Notes: generated by a model not told the origin, from the letters alone. A stretch of 64,000 nt of DNA from RYN-230 sp963844695 (GCA_963844695.1 CAWJPL010000020.1:42431-106430), one strand, 5' to 3'; shown: positions 42,530-51,230, counted from the stretch's first letter. Made by a program: numbers and translations.

Positions 42530-43273
42530 TCAGGCCGCGGGCCGCAGTACGAACACGCCCCAGCCGAGATAACGGCGCCCGTAGGCCAGGTACGACCGAC
42601 GCGAGCGGTTGAGATACTCACGCATCCCGGCCACGTCCGGGTGACCGGGGTGCTCGTCCAGCCACGCGGCCACGGTCCACCACTGAGAGGCCATGTAGCG
42701 GTCCCAGCTGTGCTCGTCGGCCAGCACCATCTCCACGAGCTCAAACCCGGCGTCCTCGAAGCGGTCCAGAGTTCCTTCCAGCGAGGTGAACTCGTTTGAG
42801 CCGAGGGCGATGTCGAGGGCCTCCGCGGGCGGCTCCTCCCGCCAGAACGGCTCGCCGATCAGCAGCAGCCCGCCCGGGACGAGCGCTGGCCGCATGAGGG
42901 CGATGGTGCCGGCCAGCCCGCCGCCGATCCAGGTGGCCCCGATGCAGGCGACCGCGTCGAACGACGCCTCGTCCACACCGAACGTGCTGGCGTCAGCCAG
43001 CTCGAACCGGACCCGGTCGGCGACCCCCAGGTGAGCGGCCCGGTCCCGCGCGGCCGGCACGAAGACCTCGCTGATGTCCACCCCCAGGCCGCGGATCCCG
43101 TGCCGCCGGGCCCAGGTGCAGAGCATCTCGCCCTTCCCGCTGGCCAGGTCGAGCAGGCGCATGTCCCGCCGCCACCGGCACAGCTCGCCCAGGAGTTCCA
43201 GCTTCTCGTCCGTGAACGGGTTCAGGATCCGGTGGCTGGCCTCGGCTATCTCGTGCTGGCGCAGGACATCCAT
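42530..43273 (-). CDS. Class I SAM-dependent methyltransferase
   Basis: 247 residues from ATG 43273 (MDVLRQHEIAEASHRILNPFTDEKL). SAM motif I LLDLASGKGEMLCTWARRHG, then GLGVDISEVFV and the FDAVACIGATWIGGGLAGTIALMRPALVPGGLLLIGEPFWREEPP block. Substrate unknown, of the small-molecule type. Longer upstream frame is not supported. Confidence 0.9.
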   Translation of the reverse strand: MDVLRQHEIAEASHRILNPFTDEKLELLGELCRWRRDMRLLDLASGKGEMLCTWARRHGIRGLGVDISEVFVPAARDRAAHLGVADRVRFELADASTFGVDEASFDAVACIGATWIGGGLAGTIALMRPALVPGGLLLIGEPFWREEPPAEALDIALGSNEFTSLEGTLDRFEDAGFELVEMVLADEHSWDRYMASQWWTVAAWLDEHPGHPDVAGMREYLNRSRRSYLAYGRRYLGWGVFVLRPAA

Positions 43274-43378
43274 CAGGGGCTCGCTTCCTCCGCAGGGACC
43301 GCGCGGACCGGCCGCGCCCCCCACTCTTCCCCCTAACGCCCTCGTGGTCATCCGATTTCCGGCCCTCCGGGCGGACAG

Positions 43379-44161
43379 CTAGACGGCGGTGCGGCCGCCG
43401 TCCGCGTTCACCAGCGCACCTTGCACATACCGGGCGTCGTCACTGGCCAGGAAGGCAACCACGGCGGCGATGTCTTCCGGCGCGGCGACGTAGCCGGCCG
43501 GCGACTGTGCGGCCAGCTGGTCGAGCGCGTCGCCCATCGTCTGCACGCCCGGGGTCCGCGTGGGCCCGGGGCTGACCGCGTTGACCCGGACGCCCTGGGG
43601 CCCGAACTCCGCGGCCCAGCTCTTCGTCATCAGGTTCAGCGCCGCCTTGGTCGCCCCGTACACCGCCATCCCCGGCACCCCGAACTGCGCGGCCATGGTG
43701 GAGACGTTGACGATGGCGCCCTGGCCACGCTCAGCCATCCCGGGCGCGATGGCGCCAACCAGGTAGAACGGTGCCTTCACGTTTGTGCCGAAGGTGGCAT
43801 CGAACACGTCTTCCCCGAAGCCCGCGGTGGCGCCGAAGGCACCGCTGCCCGCATTGTTGACCAGGATGTCGATCCGGCCGCCCGCCGCCTCGGTGGCCCG
43901 GCGGGCCAGGTCCTGCGCGGACGCCGCGTCACGCAGGTCAGCCTGCACGAAGTCGGCCTTGCCGCCGTCCGCGCGGATCGCGTCTACGACCGCGGCACCC
44001 CGCTGGGCGTCCCGCCCCGTGACGAGCACATGCGCGCCCCGCTGAGCCAGCGCGACCGCAGTCGCCTCCCCGATGCCGCTGGTGGAGCCGGTGACCAGCG
44101 CGGTCCGCCCGCTCAGGTCCTGTCCCGCCACGTTGTTTCCAGCCCAGGTTTGTCCAGCCAT
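43379..44161 (-). CDS. Short-chain dehydrogenase/reductase
   Basis: 260 residues from ATG 44161 (GGAGG eight to twelve bases upstream). Motifs: ALVTGSTSGIGEATAVAL (TGxxxGIG), ILVNNAGSGAFG, VSTMAAQ, YGATKAALN (YxxxK), and NAVSPGPTRTPG. A complete classical SDR, NAD(P)-dependent. It is divergent from nothing nearby, but it shares an operator sequence with the TetR gene at 44930-45568. Confidence 0.93.
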   Translation of the reverse strand: MAGQTWAGNNVAGQDLSGRTALVTGSTSGIGEATAVALAQRGAHVLVTGRDAQRGAAVVDAIRADGGKADFVQADLRDAASAQDLARRATEAAGGRIDILVNNAGSGAFGATAGFGEDVFDATFGTNVKAPFYLVGAIAPGMAERGQGAIVNVSTMAAQFGVPGMAVYGATKAALNLMTKSWAAEFGPQGVRVNAVSPGPTRTPGVQTMGDALDQLAAQSPAGYVAAPEDIAAVVAFLASDDARYVQGALVNADGGRTAV

Positions 44162-44171
44162 GACGCCTGCC

Positions 44172-44249
44172 TCCAGATTGTTTTGGATCCTACGATCCAC
44201 TTAACAATCTGGACGCTAGCCAGTATTTTCTGGATTGTCCACTCCAGAA
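44172..44249. promoter_or_regulatory. SDR promoter with nested palindromes
   Basis: Outer arms TCCAGATTGTT (44172-44182) and AACAATCTGGA (44203-44213) are perfect; inside them TGGATC (44184-44189) pairs with GATCCA (44194-44199), centred within 1 bp. A separate palindrome TTCTGGA-N8-TCCAGAA lies at 44228-44249 and contains CTGGATTGTCCACTCCAG, near-identical in plan to the site before the TetR gene. Confidence 0.75.
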
Positions 44250-44296
44250 AGTGCCCAGGTACGCCGGCGCACCACCCGCTGGCAGGGCCGCCATCC

Positions 44297-44417
44297 CGCG
44301 GGGGGCAATCGCCCCCGTGGGGGCAATCGCTCCCGTGGGGGAATCGCTCCCGTGGGGGAATCGCCCATGCGGGGGAATCGCCCATGCGGGGGGCAGCCGC
44401 CCGTGGGGGCAGCCGCC
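44297..44417. repeat. 17-18-bp GC-rich hairpin repeat, about seven copies
   Basis: Units of the form cgtgggggaatcgctcc, cgtgggggcaatcgctcc, gcgggggaatcgcccat and gcggggggcagccgccc follow each other without gaps. Each can fold on itself (GGGGC paired with GCCCC, loop AATC). Base changes keep the arms partly paired. It lies in a gene-free stretch (44250-44515) between the SDR promoter and the hypothetical gene. Confidence 0.8.
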
Positions 44418-44515
44418 AAAACCCGCCGCTCTCCCGCGACCTCAGCCACCGATCAGGGTGAACTCCATGACCGGAGCCCCGCGGGGGCACCGGCGGGCGC
44501 GGCCCCGTGGGCCGT

Positions 44516-44911
44516 TCAGGAGACCAAGTCGGGGAGTCCGCAGCGGCCCGGATTGGCGGCTACCTTGATGAAGCCCCAGACGCCGGCTGGGGCGGGGACC
44601 TTATAACGCCGGCGCTCGAACTCCACGGTGACGGACTCACGGCCGGGAACACGACCGTAGGCAAAGAAGGCGTCCTCGAGACGGCCGCCCACGACCAGCG
44701 GGCGGAGATGATCAAGGGGCCCGGCGCCCGAGGAACTCCCACCGCGCCACCGGCCGTCCTCCCACATCCACAGCTCCTCTTCCAGTTCAGCGCCGTCGCC
44801 GTTGCCGTCCACCAGGGCAAAGCCATAGTTGCCGTCGCTGGCCGTGACCAGGACCCGGGCATACCCCGGATGCCAGCCGCCCAGCGCCAGGACCTCCTGG
44901 GAGCCCAGCAT
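44516..44911 (-). CDS. Hypothetical protein
   Basis: 131 residues: EVLALGGWHPGYARVLVTASDGNYGFALVDGNGDGAELEEELWMWEDGRWRGGSSSGAGPLDH, then GGRLEDAFFAYGRVPGRESVTVEFERRRYKVPAPAGVWGFIKVA. Predicted beta-rich, no signal peptide or membrane segment. It resembles conserved actinobacterial hypothetical proteins, but I cannot name a family. It lies 18 bp from the TetR gene end and may share its transcript. Confidence 0.65.
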   Translation of the reverse strand: MLGSQEVLALGGWHPGYARVLVTASDGNYGFALVDGNGDGAELEEELWMWEDGRWRGGSSSGAGPLDHLRPLVVGGRLEDAFFAYGRVPGRESVTVEFERRRYKVPAPAGVWGFIKVAANPGRCGLPDLVS

Positions 44912-44929
44912 GGGACGCGCCGGGCCGGT

Positions 44930-45568
44930 TCACGGCGCCGCCGGGACGATGAGCGAGGACAGGTAGTCGATGACGGTGTCCAGGGCGACCTCCAGGGGCT
45001 CGGTGCTCCGCTGGACCTGGGTCAGCAGGAGGCCGCCCTGCAGTGCGGCCAGCGTCGTCGTCGCGAGCCGGTCCGGGCTGGCGTCCGGCGCGAGCTCACC
45101 CCGGTCGTACATGGCCTGGAAGCCGCCGCGGATACCCGCCTCCCACCGGCCGAACCCGCCGGCCACCGCGGCCCGGGCCTGCGGGTCGATCTCGGCCAGC
45201 TCGCTGCCGAGTGCGCCGATCGGGCAGCCGCCTCGGCAGCCGAGCTGGCGCTGGTGCTCGACCAGGAAGTCGCGCCAGGCGCGGATTCCGCTCAGGGAGT
45301 CCAGCTTGGCCAGCATGGGTTCCTGGCCGCCCACAACGGTCTCGTCCTGGTACTCGATCACCGCGCGGACCAGAGTCTCCTTGTCCGCGAAATAGTGGTA
45401 GATCTGCGAGCTGCTGACCCGGGCGGCCGCCCGGACCATCTCCATGGTCGTCCCGGCCACGCCGCCCTCGAACATCAGCTCCGCCGCCGCGGCGACGATG
45501 CGGGCGCGGGTCTGCGCACCCTTAGTCGTCAGCTTCCCGCCCGCTGGCGTGCCTCCGGACCTGTTCAT
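44930..45568 (-). CDS. TetR-family transcriptional regulator
   Basis: 212 residues from ATG 45568. HTH: TRARIVAAAAELMFEGGVAGTTMEMVRAAARVSSSQIYHYFADKETLVRAVIEYQ. The C-terminal domain contains LGCRGGCPIGALGSELAEIDPQAR, seen in the TetR_C_33/YjdC-like (AcnR-type) group. A copy of the CTGGATT-N6-TCCAG operator lies just upstream, shared with the SDR at 43379. Confidence 0.93.
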   Translation of the reverse strand: MNRSGGTPAGGKLTTKGAQTRARIVAAAAELMFEGGVAGTTMEMVRAAARVSSSQIYHYFADKETLVRAVIEYQDETVVGGQEPMLAKLDSLSGIRAWRDFLVEHQRQLGCRGGCPIGALGSELAEIDPQARAAVAGGFGRWEAGIRGGFQAMYDRGELAPDASPDRLATTTLAALQGGLLLTQVQRSTEPLEVALDTVIDYLSSLIVPAAP

Positions 45569-45585
45569 ACGGCCACGGTACCCGT

Positions 45586-45609
45586 CTGGAACAACTAATC
45601 CAGTCTGGA
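45586..45609. promoter_or_regulatory. TetR autoregulatory operator
   Basis: CTGGAACAACTAATCCAG (45586-45603) is the reverse complement of CTGGATTAGTTGTTCCAG, the same CTGGATT-N6-TCCAG plan as at 44230-44247. TCCAG-T-CTGGA (45599-45609) overlaps it as a second palindrome. It is 18 bp upstream of the TetR start. Confidence 0.7.
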
Positions 45610-45639
45610 TACCCGAACACCCGGCAGAACGCAGATGCC

Positions 45640-45716
45640 CCGGCCGGACGTCGCCACGCTCAGCAGGACCCGGTGTCCGGCCGGACGCCGCCACGCCCGG
45701 CCGGACGCCGACCCGG
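45640..45716. repeat. 20-bp direct repeat, three copies
   Basis: CCGGCCGGACGTCGCCACGC (45640 on), CCGGCCGGACGCCGCCACGC (45677-45696) and a partial copy CCGGCCGGACGCCG (45697-45710) occur between the TetR promoter and the end of the sugar permease gene. GTCCGGCCGGAC (45675-45686) is a perfect 12-bp palindrome and could act in termination of the ABC operon. Confidence 0.6.
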
Positions 45717-45757
45717 CGCTCCGAGCCTGTCTCGTCCGAGGCGGGCCCGGAGCACGC

Positions 45758-46660
45758 CTACTTCAGGCCCGTGCCGGCCACGCCCTCGACGATCTGCCGC
45801 TGGGCCAGCAGGAACACGAACACCAGGGGCAGCGCGGCCAGCACCGCCGACGCCATCTGCAGCGCGTTCACGACCCCGACGCCGCTGATCACGGTGCCGA
45901 TCCCAGCCGGGATCGTCATCATGGTCGGGCTGGTGACGGCCAGGAACGGCCACAGGAAGTTGTTCCAGGTCCAGACGAAGGTGAAGATCGCGACCGCGGC
46001 GATGGCCGGTCGGGCCAGCGGTAGCGCGATCCGCCGGTAGCTGGTCCACCAGCTGGCCCCGTCCACCTCGGCGGCCTGCTCCAGCTGGATCGGGATGCCG
46101 TCAAAGAACTTCTTGAAGATGAACACCGCGATCGGCGCCGGGACCTGCGGCAGCACCAGCGCCCAGTACGTGTTGATCAGGTGCACGGTCTGGAACTCGC
46201 GGAACAACGGCACGATCAGCGCCTGCGGCGGGATCATGATGCCGGCCAGGATCGCCGCGTAGATGAACGCCTTGCCCCGGAACTGCCGCCGGGACAGCGC
46301 GTACCCGGCCATGCTCGCGGTAATCACGGTGAGCACGGTCACCAGGATGGCCACCACCGCCGAGTTGATGTACCAGCGGCCGAGATCGGTAGCGGAGAAC
46401 ACCGCCCCGTACGCGCCGAGGGTTACCTTGGGCACGGCCCAGGTAGCCGGGATGACGATGGTCGCGCTCTCCGGCTTGACCGAGGTGTCCAGGGCCCAGG
46501 CCACCGGGATCAGCCAGACCAGGGCGAGCGCGATGACCACGCCGAGCACGGCCCGGCTGAACAGGCTGGCCCGCCAGTCCTTGCGGGCGCGCGGGGCGAC
46601 CCGGGACGGCGGGGTGGATTCCTCGGCGGCCGAGCGGCGCCATGGAGCGATGACCGCCAT
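45758..46660 (-). CDS. Carbohydrate ABC transporter permease, MalG type
   Basis: 300 residues. Six membrane helices; N-terminal cytoplasmic APWRRSAAEESTPPSRVAPRARKDW. The EAA loop is EQAAEVDGASWWTSYRRIALPLARPAI, binding the ATPase. YALSRRQFRGKAFIYAAILAGIMIPPQALIVPLF is the MalG-type segment. It lies 2 bp after the MalF-type permease. The import ATPase (MsiK type) is not in the operon and is likely shared. Confidence 0.94.
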   Translation of the reverse strand: MAVIAPWRRSAAEESTPPSRVAPRARKDWRASLFSRAVLGVVIALALVWLIPVAWALDTSVKPESATIVIPATWAVPKVTLGAYGAVFSATDLGRWYINSAVVAILVTVLTVITASMAGYALSRRQFRGKAFIYAAILAGIMIPPQALIVPLFREFQTVHLINTYWALVLPQVPAPIAVFIFKKFFDGIPIQLEQAAEVDGASWWTSYRRIALPLARPAIAAVAIFTFVWTWNNFLWPFLAVTSPTMMTIPAGIGTVISGVGVVNALQMASAVLAALPLVFVFLLAQRQIVEGVAGTGLK

Positions 46661-46662
46661 GG

Positions 46663-47598
46663 TCAGACCCCCCTCTCCTGCTTGCGGATCAGGAACAGCC
46701 AGATGAACGAGACGATCAGGATGACCACGAACAGGACCAGCGACGCCGCCGAGGCGTAACCGACCCGCTGGCTGGTGAAGCCGGTGTCGTAGATGAACTC
46801 GATCGCGCTGCGGGTGGCGTAGTTCGGGCCGCCGGCGGTGATCAGGTAGATCTGGTCGAAGATCTTGAGCGATGCGATGACCTGCAGCACCACGACCAGC
46901 GTGGTGGTGCGGGCGAGCAGCGGGAGCGTCAGCCGCCAGGTCTGCTTCCACCGGCTGGCCCCGTCCAGCGCCGCCGCCTCGTACAGGTCCCGCGAGATGT
47001 CCTGCAAGCCGGCCAGGTAGAGGATGAAGTTGAAGCCGATCGTCCACCACACGGTCACGATGACGATCGAGTACAGCGCCACCGACGTGGACGACAGCCA
47101 GCCGGGCGCACCCAGGCCGATCAGGCTGAAGAACCCGTCGACGAGCCCGTAGCCCGGCTCGTACAGCCAGAGCCAGATAAGCGCGACGACGGCCGACGGG
47201 AGGATGTAGGGCAGGAAGAAGGCCAGCCGGAAGAACCACTGGCCGCGGGAGATCCGGTTCACCACGATCGCGAAGAACAGCGGGAGCAGTACCAGCGGCG
47301 GCGTGCTGATCAGCGTGAACTCGATCGTGTGCCACATGGCCTGCCAGAACCGGCTGTCGCTGAACAGCTCCCGGTAGTTGGCCAGGCCCGCGAAGCTGCC
47401 CAGCCCGGGCAGGACCAGGCTGGTGTTGAAGAAGCTCATCACGATGTCGTAGACCAGGGGCCCGATCAGGAACAGGACGTACAGGACCATGAACGGCCCG
47501 AGGAGGCCCAGGTTTCCCCAGTTGCGCCGGGGCCGGACCGCCCGGCGCTCGCTGCCCTTGGCTGCCGTCCGGGGCAGGCTGACCGCCGGGGCCGTCAT
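46663..47598 (-). CDS. Carbohydrate ABC transporter permease, MalF type
   Basis: 311 residues, six helices. GLLGPFMVLYVLFLIGPLVYDIVMSFFNTSLVL is the typical first segment; the EAA motif is YEAAALDGASRWKQTWRLTLPLLARTT. It partners the MalG-type permease and the lipoprotein binding protein, whose stop it overlaps (47595-47598). Substrate is likely an arabinose-containing oligosaccharide, given the enzyme in the operon. Confidence 0.94.
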   Translation of the reverse strand: MTAPAVSLPRTAAKGSERRAVRPRRNWGNLGLLGPFMVLYVLFLIGPLVYDIVMSFFNTSLVLPGLGSFAGLANYRELFSDSRFWQAMWHTIEFTLISTPPLVLLPLFFAIVVNRISRGQWFFRLAFFLPYILPSAVVALIWLWLYEPGYGLVDGFFSLIGLGAPGWLSSTSVALYSIVIVTVWWTIGFNFILYLAGLQDISRDLYEAAALDGASRWKQTWRLTLPLLARTTTLVVVLQVIASLKIFDQIYLITAGGPNYATRSAIEFIYDTGFTSQRVGYASAASLVLFVVILIVSFIWLFLIRKQERGV

Positions 47599-48968
47599 AC
47601 CGGCACCGTCTCTTGCGACAGGGTCTCGAACGACTGGCGCATCTCCTGGTAGGCGGCCTTCGGGGCCAGGCTGCCGGTCATCAGGGTGCCGATCGCCGCG
47701 CCCGCGTAGTTCTCCATGTCCGAGCCGGACCCGCTGTACCAGGCGGGCGGGTCGTAGACCACGTGGTCCGCGACCTCCTCGTAGTTCGACTGGGGCCGGA
47801 GCTTCTTATACGCGGCGCTGCGCCGGGTCGGCAGCCAGGCCGGGATGTGACCACCTTCGGCCCAGGTCAGGCTCTGCCCCAGCAGCGAACGGATCATGGT
47901 CAGCGCCATGGACACCTTCTGCGGGTCCGTGGTGCTCTGGCGCGGCAACACGAACGTGTGCGAGTCGGCCTGGGTCACACCGGTGCCGAACACGGCCGGG
48001 AACGGCTGCATGCTGAACGGCAGCTTGGCCGCCTGGAAGACGTCCACCTCCCACTCCCCTTCCCAGTAGAGCGCGGCCTGGCCGCCCTGGAAGAGGGCAG
48101 CGCCGCCGCTGGAGTCCACGTTGGCCACCATCAGGCCCTCGGCCGCCATCTGGTGGATGAAGGTCAGCACCCGGGTGGCCAGCGCCTCGTCGAGCACGAC
48201 CCGCTTCCCGTCGTCCGCGAGCACCTGGCCGCCGCCCTGGCTGTACAGCGTGTAGAACAGCCGCCACGCCGTCGCCGGGTCGTTCACCTGGTCGCAGACC
48301 GCGGGGGTGACGCCGGTCTTCTTGAGCCTGCGCAGCATGGTGAGCAGGGCCGGGGCGCCTTTGACCGGAGGGAGCTGGCCGGCCCCGTCCAGCAGGCCGG
48401 CCTTCTTGCAAATCTTCGTGTTGTAGTACTGCACGAACGGGTGCGTATCCAGCGGGATAGCCAGCTGCTGGCCGCGGAAGTGCGCCCGGGAAAACGCCAG
48501 CGGGGTGAAGTCCTGCGGCCGCATCCCGTGCTCGGCGAGCATGCCGAGGCTGATCGGGGTGAGCATGCCGGGCGGCCCGAACTCGTTGATCCGGCTCAGG
48601 TGCATGATGGCCACGTCGGGCGGACTGCCGGACCGGATGGCCATGGCCAGCTTCGTGTAGTACGGGTTACCCCAGGTCAGGATCGTGGACTCCAGGCTGA
48701 CCTCGGGATGAGCCTTGGTGTAGGCGGCTTCCATGGTCTCCATGTGGGCGCCGTCGCCGCCGCTCAGCAGGTTCCAGTAGACGAGCGTGGACCTGGTTGC
48801 GCCGCCGCTGGTCCCGGTGAACCCGGACGCGAAGTCGTAGGTCCCGGAGCAGCCTGCGGTGGCCAGCCCGGCGCCGAGCGCCGCCGCGCCCGCGAGGAAT
48901 CGGCGCCGGCCAATCATCCTGGTCGCGTTCGTGCCCACCACGCCGTGTTCATGACCACTCGTGTTCAT
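47595..48968 (-). CDS. Carbohydrate ABC transporter substrate-binding lipoprotein
   Basis: 457 residues. The signal has a Tat-like RRRF motif and a lipobox LATAGC (Cys40), so it is a lipoprotein exported via Tat. The family-1 binding-protein fold has TLVYWNLLSGGDGAHMETMEAAYTKAHPEVSLE and DVAIMHLSRINEFGPPGMLTPISLGML, then EGEWEVDVFQ. The internal ATG at residue 18 (MIGRRRFLAG) is an alternative start. It overlaps the arabinofuranosidase stop and the permease start. Confidence 0.93.
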   Translation of the reverse strand: MNTSGHEHGVVGTNATRMIGRRRFLAGAAALGAGLATAGCSGTYDFASGFTGTSGGATRSTLVYWNLLSGGDGAHMETMEAAYTKAHPEVSLESTILTWGNPYYTKLAMAIRSGSPPDVAIMHLSRINEFGPPGMLTPISLGMLAEHGMRPQDFTPLAFSRAHFRGQQLAIPLDTHPFVQYYNTKICKKAGLLDGAGQLPPVKGAPALLTMLRRLKKTGVTPAVCDQVNDPATAWRLFYTLYSQGGGQVLADDGKRVVLDEALATRVLTFIHQMAAEGLMVANVDSSGGAALFQGGQAALYWEGEWEVDVFQAAKLPFSMQPFPAVFGTGVTQADSHTFVLPRQSTTDPQKVSMALTMIRSLLGQSLTWAEGGHIPAWLPTRRSAAYKKLRPQSNYEEVADHVVYDPPAWYSGSGSDMENYAGAAIGTLMTGSLAPKAAYQEMRQSFETLSQETVPV

Positions 48969-50437
48969 GCCAGCTGCACCTCCAGCAGGGTGAAGGAGTG
49001 CGGCGGGAAGCGAACGTCGAGATCACCGCCGCTCACGTCGTGTTTGGTGGTCACCGTCGTTACGGCGTCCGGCTCGGCGGCGGTGTTGCTGGCCTCCGGG
49101 CTGTCCCCGGTGACCTCATGCACGATCGCCGGTCCTGCCGCCTGGGCGCCGGCCAGATGTATCCGGGTGTCCAGCGCCTGCTCCGGGTCCCTGTTCACCA
49201 CCGAGATCGTCAGCTGCCGGCCCTCCGCGTCCCGGGTCGCCGCCACGTCCAGCAGCTGGAACGGGCCGAGGTCTGCGACCCGGTACGGCCAGCGCTCTCC
49301 GGCCCGGTCGGCGTGCGCGTGGGTGCCCGAGTCGACGAAGGTGTCCAGCGCCACCTCCTGGGTGGTGGTCGAGATCAGCCGCAGCGGGTGGAAGATGCTC
49401 TGCCGGAACAAGCCGTCCGGCGACGTGACGATGGGAGCGATCACATTGACCAGCTGGGCCAGGTTGGCCATCCGCAGGACCGCGCTCTGGCGCACGAACA
49501 CGTTGAGGTAGGTCGCCACGGCCAGCGCGTCCGCCAGGGTGTACCGCTCTTCCAGCCGCCCGTCGTCGGTGCGGTACCAGACGTTCCACTCGTCGTAAGC
49601 CACGCCGATCTCGTGGCCGATCCGCTGCGCGTACCGGGCCCGGTCGATCAGGGCGCCCGTCACGGCCAGGGTGCGCTCGGCGAAATGCGGGGCCAGCACG
49701 TTGGACCAGTAGTCGTCCGAGCCGGTGTACAGGTGGATGCTGTGCAGGTCCACGTACCGGGCCAGGCCGTCGATGACGACCCGGTCCCAGTCGTCCACGC
49801 CGCTCTGACCGCAGCTGACCAGCGAGACGCCCGGGTCGAGGAACCTGATGGCTTTGGCCCACTGGCGGGCGGTGGTGACGTACTCCTGCGCGGTCCGCTG
49901 GCCGATCTGCCAGTCGCCGTACATCTCGTTGCCCAGACCCCAGTACCGGACCCGGTAGGGCTCGTCGTGCCCGTTGGCCCGCCGCCGGTTCGCCCAGTAC
50001 GTGTCGCCGGTGCCGTTGCAGTACTCGACCCAGGCCAGCGCCTCGTCCAGGGTCCCGGTGCCCATGTTCAGGCAGAGCACCGGCTCCACCCCGGCGGCCG
50101 CGGCCCAGGCCATGAACTCGTCGGTGCCGAAACGGTTGGACTCCTCGCTATGCCAGGCCAGCTCGGTGCGCCGGGGCCGGTCATCAGGCGGCCCCACGCC
50201 GTCGGTCCAGTGGTATCCGGAGACGAAGTTCCCGCCAGGCCAGCGGACGTGCCGCAGGCCCAGGTCGCGGACCGCCTCTAGTACGTCAGTGCGGAAACCC
50301 CGGGTGTCTGACCGGGGCGATCCCTCGTCAAACACGCCGCCGTAGATGCAGCGGCCGAGGTGTTCAATGAAGCCGCCGAAGATCCGCTCGTCCACCGTGC
50401 CGACCGGCCGGTCGGTCCGTATCTCGATCCGTGCCAC
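48965..50437 (-). CDS. abfA: Alpha-L-arabinofuranosidase, GH51
   Basis: 490 residues from GTG 50437 (GGAGAGGAG upstream). Acid/base Glu171 in YWGLGNEMYG; nucleophile Glu283 in VAYDEWNVWY; FGGFIEHLGRCIYGGVFDEGS and HVRWPGGNFVSGYHWTDGVGP are the family's N-terminal motifs. The C-terminal beta-sandwich ends in VRFPPHSFTLLEVQL. No signal peptide, so it works on imported arabino-oligosaccharides. First gene of a four-gene operon with the transporter. Confidence 0.96.
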   Translation of the reverse strand: MARIEIRTDRPVGTVDERIFGGFIEHLGRCIYGGVFDEGSPRSDTRGFRTDVLEAVRDLGLRHVRWPGGNFVSGYHWTDGVGPPDDRPRRTELAWHSEESNRFGTDEFMAWAAAAGVEPVLCLNMGTGTLDEALAWVEYCNGTGDTYWANRRRANGHDEPYRVRYWGLGNEMYGDWQIGQRTAQEYVTTARQWAKAIRFLDPGVSLVSCGQSGVDDWDRVVIDGLARYVDLHSIHLYTGSDDYWSNVLAPHFAERTLAVTGALIDRARYAQRIGHEIGVAYDEWNVWYRTDDGRLEERYTLADALAVATYLNVFVRQSAVLRMANLAQLVNVIAPIVTSPDGLFRQSIFHPLRLISTTTQEVALDTFVDSGTHAHADRAGERWPYRVADLGPFQLLDVAATRDAEGRQLTISVVNRDPEQALDTRIHLAGAQAAGPAIVHEVTGDSPEASNTAAEPDAVTTVTTKHDVSGGDLDVRFPPHSFTLLEVQLA

Positions 50438-50479
50438 CGTGTGCTCCTCTCCTGGAGCAAACGGCTACCCAGTCGGGGC

Positions 50480-50510
50480 GAACTAAACAAGATCGTTGTT
50501 AACGCTCATA
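50480..50510. promoter_or_regulatory. Possible operator of the arabinofuranosidase operon
   Basis: AACAA-GATCG-TTGTT (50486-50500), with partial extension on both sides, and an overlapping GTTAAC lie about 50-60 bp upstream of the GTG start of abfA. LacI-family sites near sugar operons often look similar, but no LacI gene is in the window. Assignment is tentative. Confidence 0.35.
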
Positions 50511-50524
50511 TCTGACGCGTGCCG

Positions 50525-51211
50525 TCAGGACGGCCCGGCCGCCGCGTGGGCGGCCTGCCGGTGCATGGCGGCCTTGTTCCGGTTGCCGCACACGGCCATC
50601 GAGCACCAGCGGCGCCGTCCCGCGGGCGAGTCGTCCAGGAACCGGCCGCGGCACCCCGGCCCCGGGCAGATCCGCAGCCGCTCCCGAAGGTCTGTGCCGA
50701 GCAGTTCCGCCGCGTCGGCCGCGATCACGGCGAGCACCCCACGCGGCGTACGGGCGGCGGGGGCGGGACCCAGTGTCGGAACCCCGGCCTCGAGGTGCAG
50801 CACCGGCCGCTGCGGTGGGAGCGCGAGCCACGTATTGACGCAACGAACGGCGGCCGTGGGCGCAGCGCCTCCCACGACGGTGGCGGTGACCAGGGCGCTG
50901 ATGGCCTCCCGGAGGGCAAGGGCCCCGGCGAAGGTCTCCGCGTCGAGAGCCGGGCTAATCCCGCCCGGGCCAGCCCCGCCCGGAACAGTCCCGCCCGTAC
51001 TAGCGGGGGGCGAACCGGCGGGATGGGGCGGACCGGCGGGGTACAGCCCGGCCGCACTCAGCCACGCCGTGAGGTCATCCGGGCCGCGCAGGTAGTCGGC
51101 CACCTCGTCCGCCCGGCCGGCCTCGCGGTTCCGGCGGGTGTTCACGAAGTCGAGGCTCGGGCGGCCGCCGTACCAGACCCAGCGCCGGCCAGGGAACGTC
51201 ATGGGCACCAT
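50525..51211 (-). CDS. CGNR zinc-finger (ABATE-domain) regulator
   Basis: 228 residues. N-terminal ABATE domain: WVWYGGRPSLDFVNTRRNREAGRADEVADYLRGPDDLTAWLSAAGL. C-terminal zinc finger: CPGPGCRGRFLDDSPAGRRRWCSMAVCGNRNKAAMHR (C, C, C, C and the CGNR motif). These proteins act as stress-type transcription regulators. A Pro/Gly-rich insert occurs between. It is divergent from an MFS exporter and a strong palindrome lies in the gap. ATG 51202 is an alternative start. Confidence 0.92.
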   Translation of the reverse strand: MVPMTFPGRRWVWYGGRPSLDFVNTRRNREAGRADEVADYLRGPDDLTAWLSAAGLYPAGPPHPAGSPPASTGGTVPGGAGPGGISPALDAETFAGALALREAISALVTATVVGGAAPTAAVRCVNTWLALPPQRPVLHLEAGVPTLGPAPAARTPRGVLAVIAADAAELLGTDLRERLRICPGPGCRGRFLDDSPAGRRRWCSMAVCGNRNKAAMHRQAAHAAAGPS

Positions 51212-51230
51212 GATAGGTTTTCGTTGCGGC

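Noticed and set aside
44297..44417. Possible CRISPR array
   Set aside because: Units are adjacent with no spacers, imperfect, and no cas genes are near.
47613..49511. 632-codon plus-strand frame over the sugar-binding and arabinofuranosidase genes
   Set aside because: Antisense shadow with no domains, while the minus-strand genes carry clear motifs.
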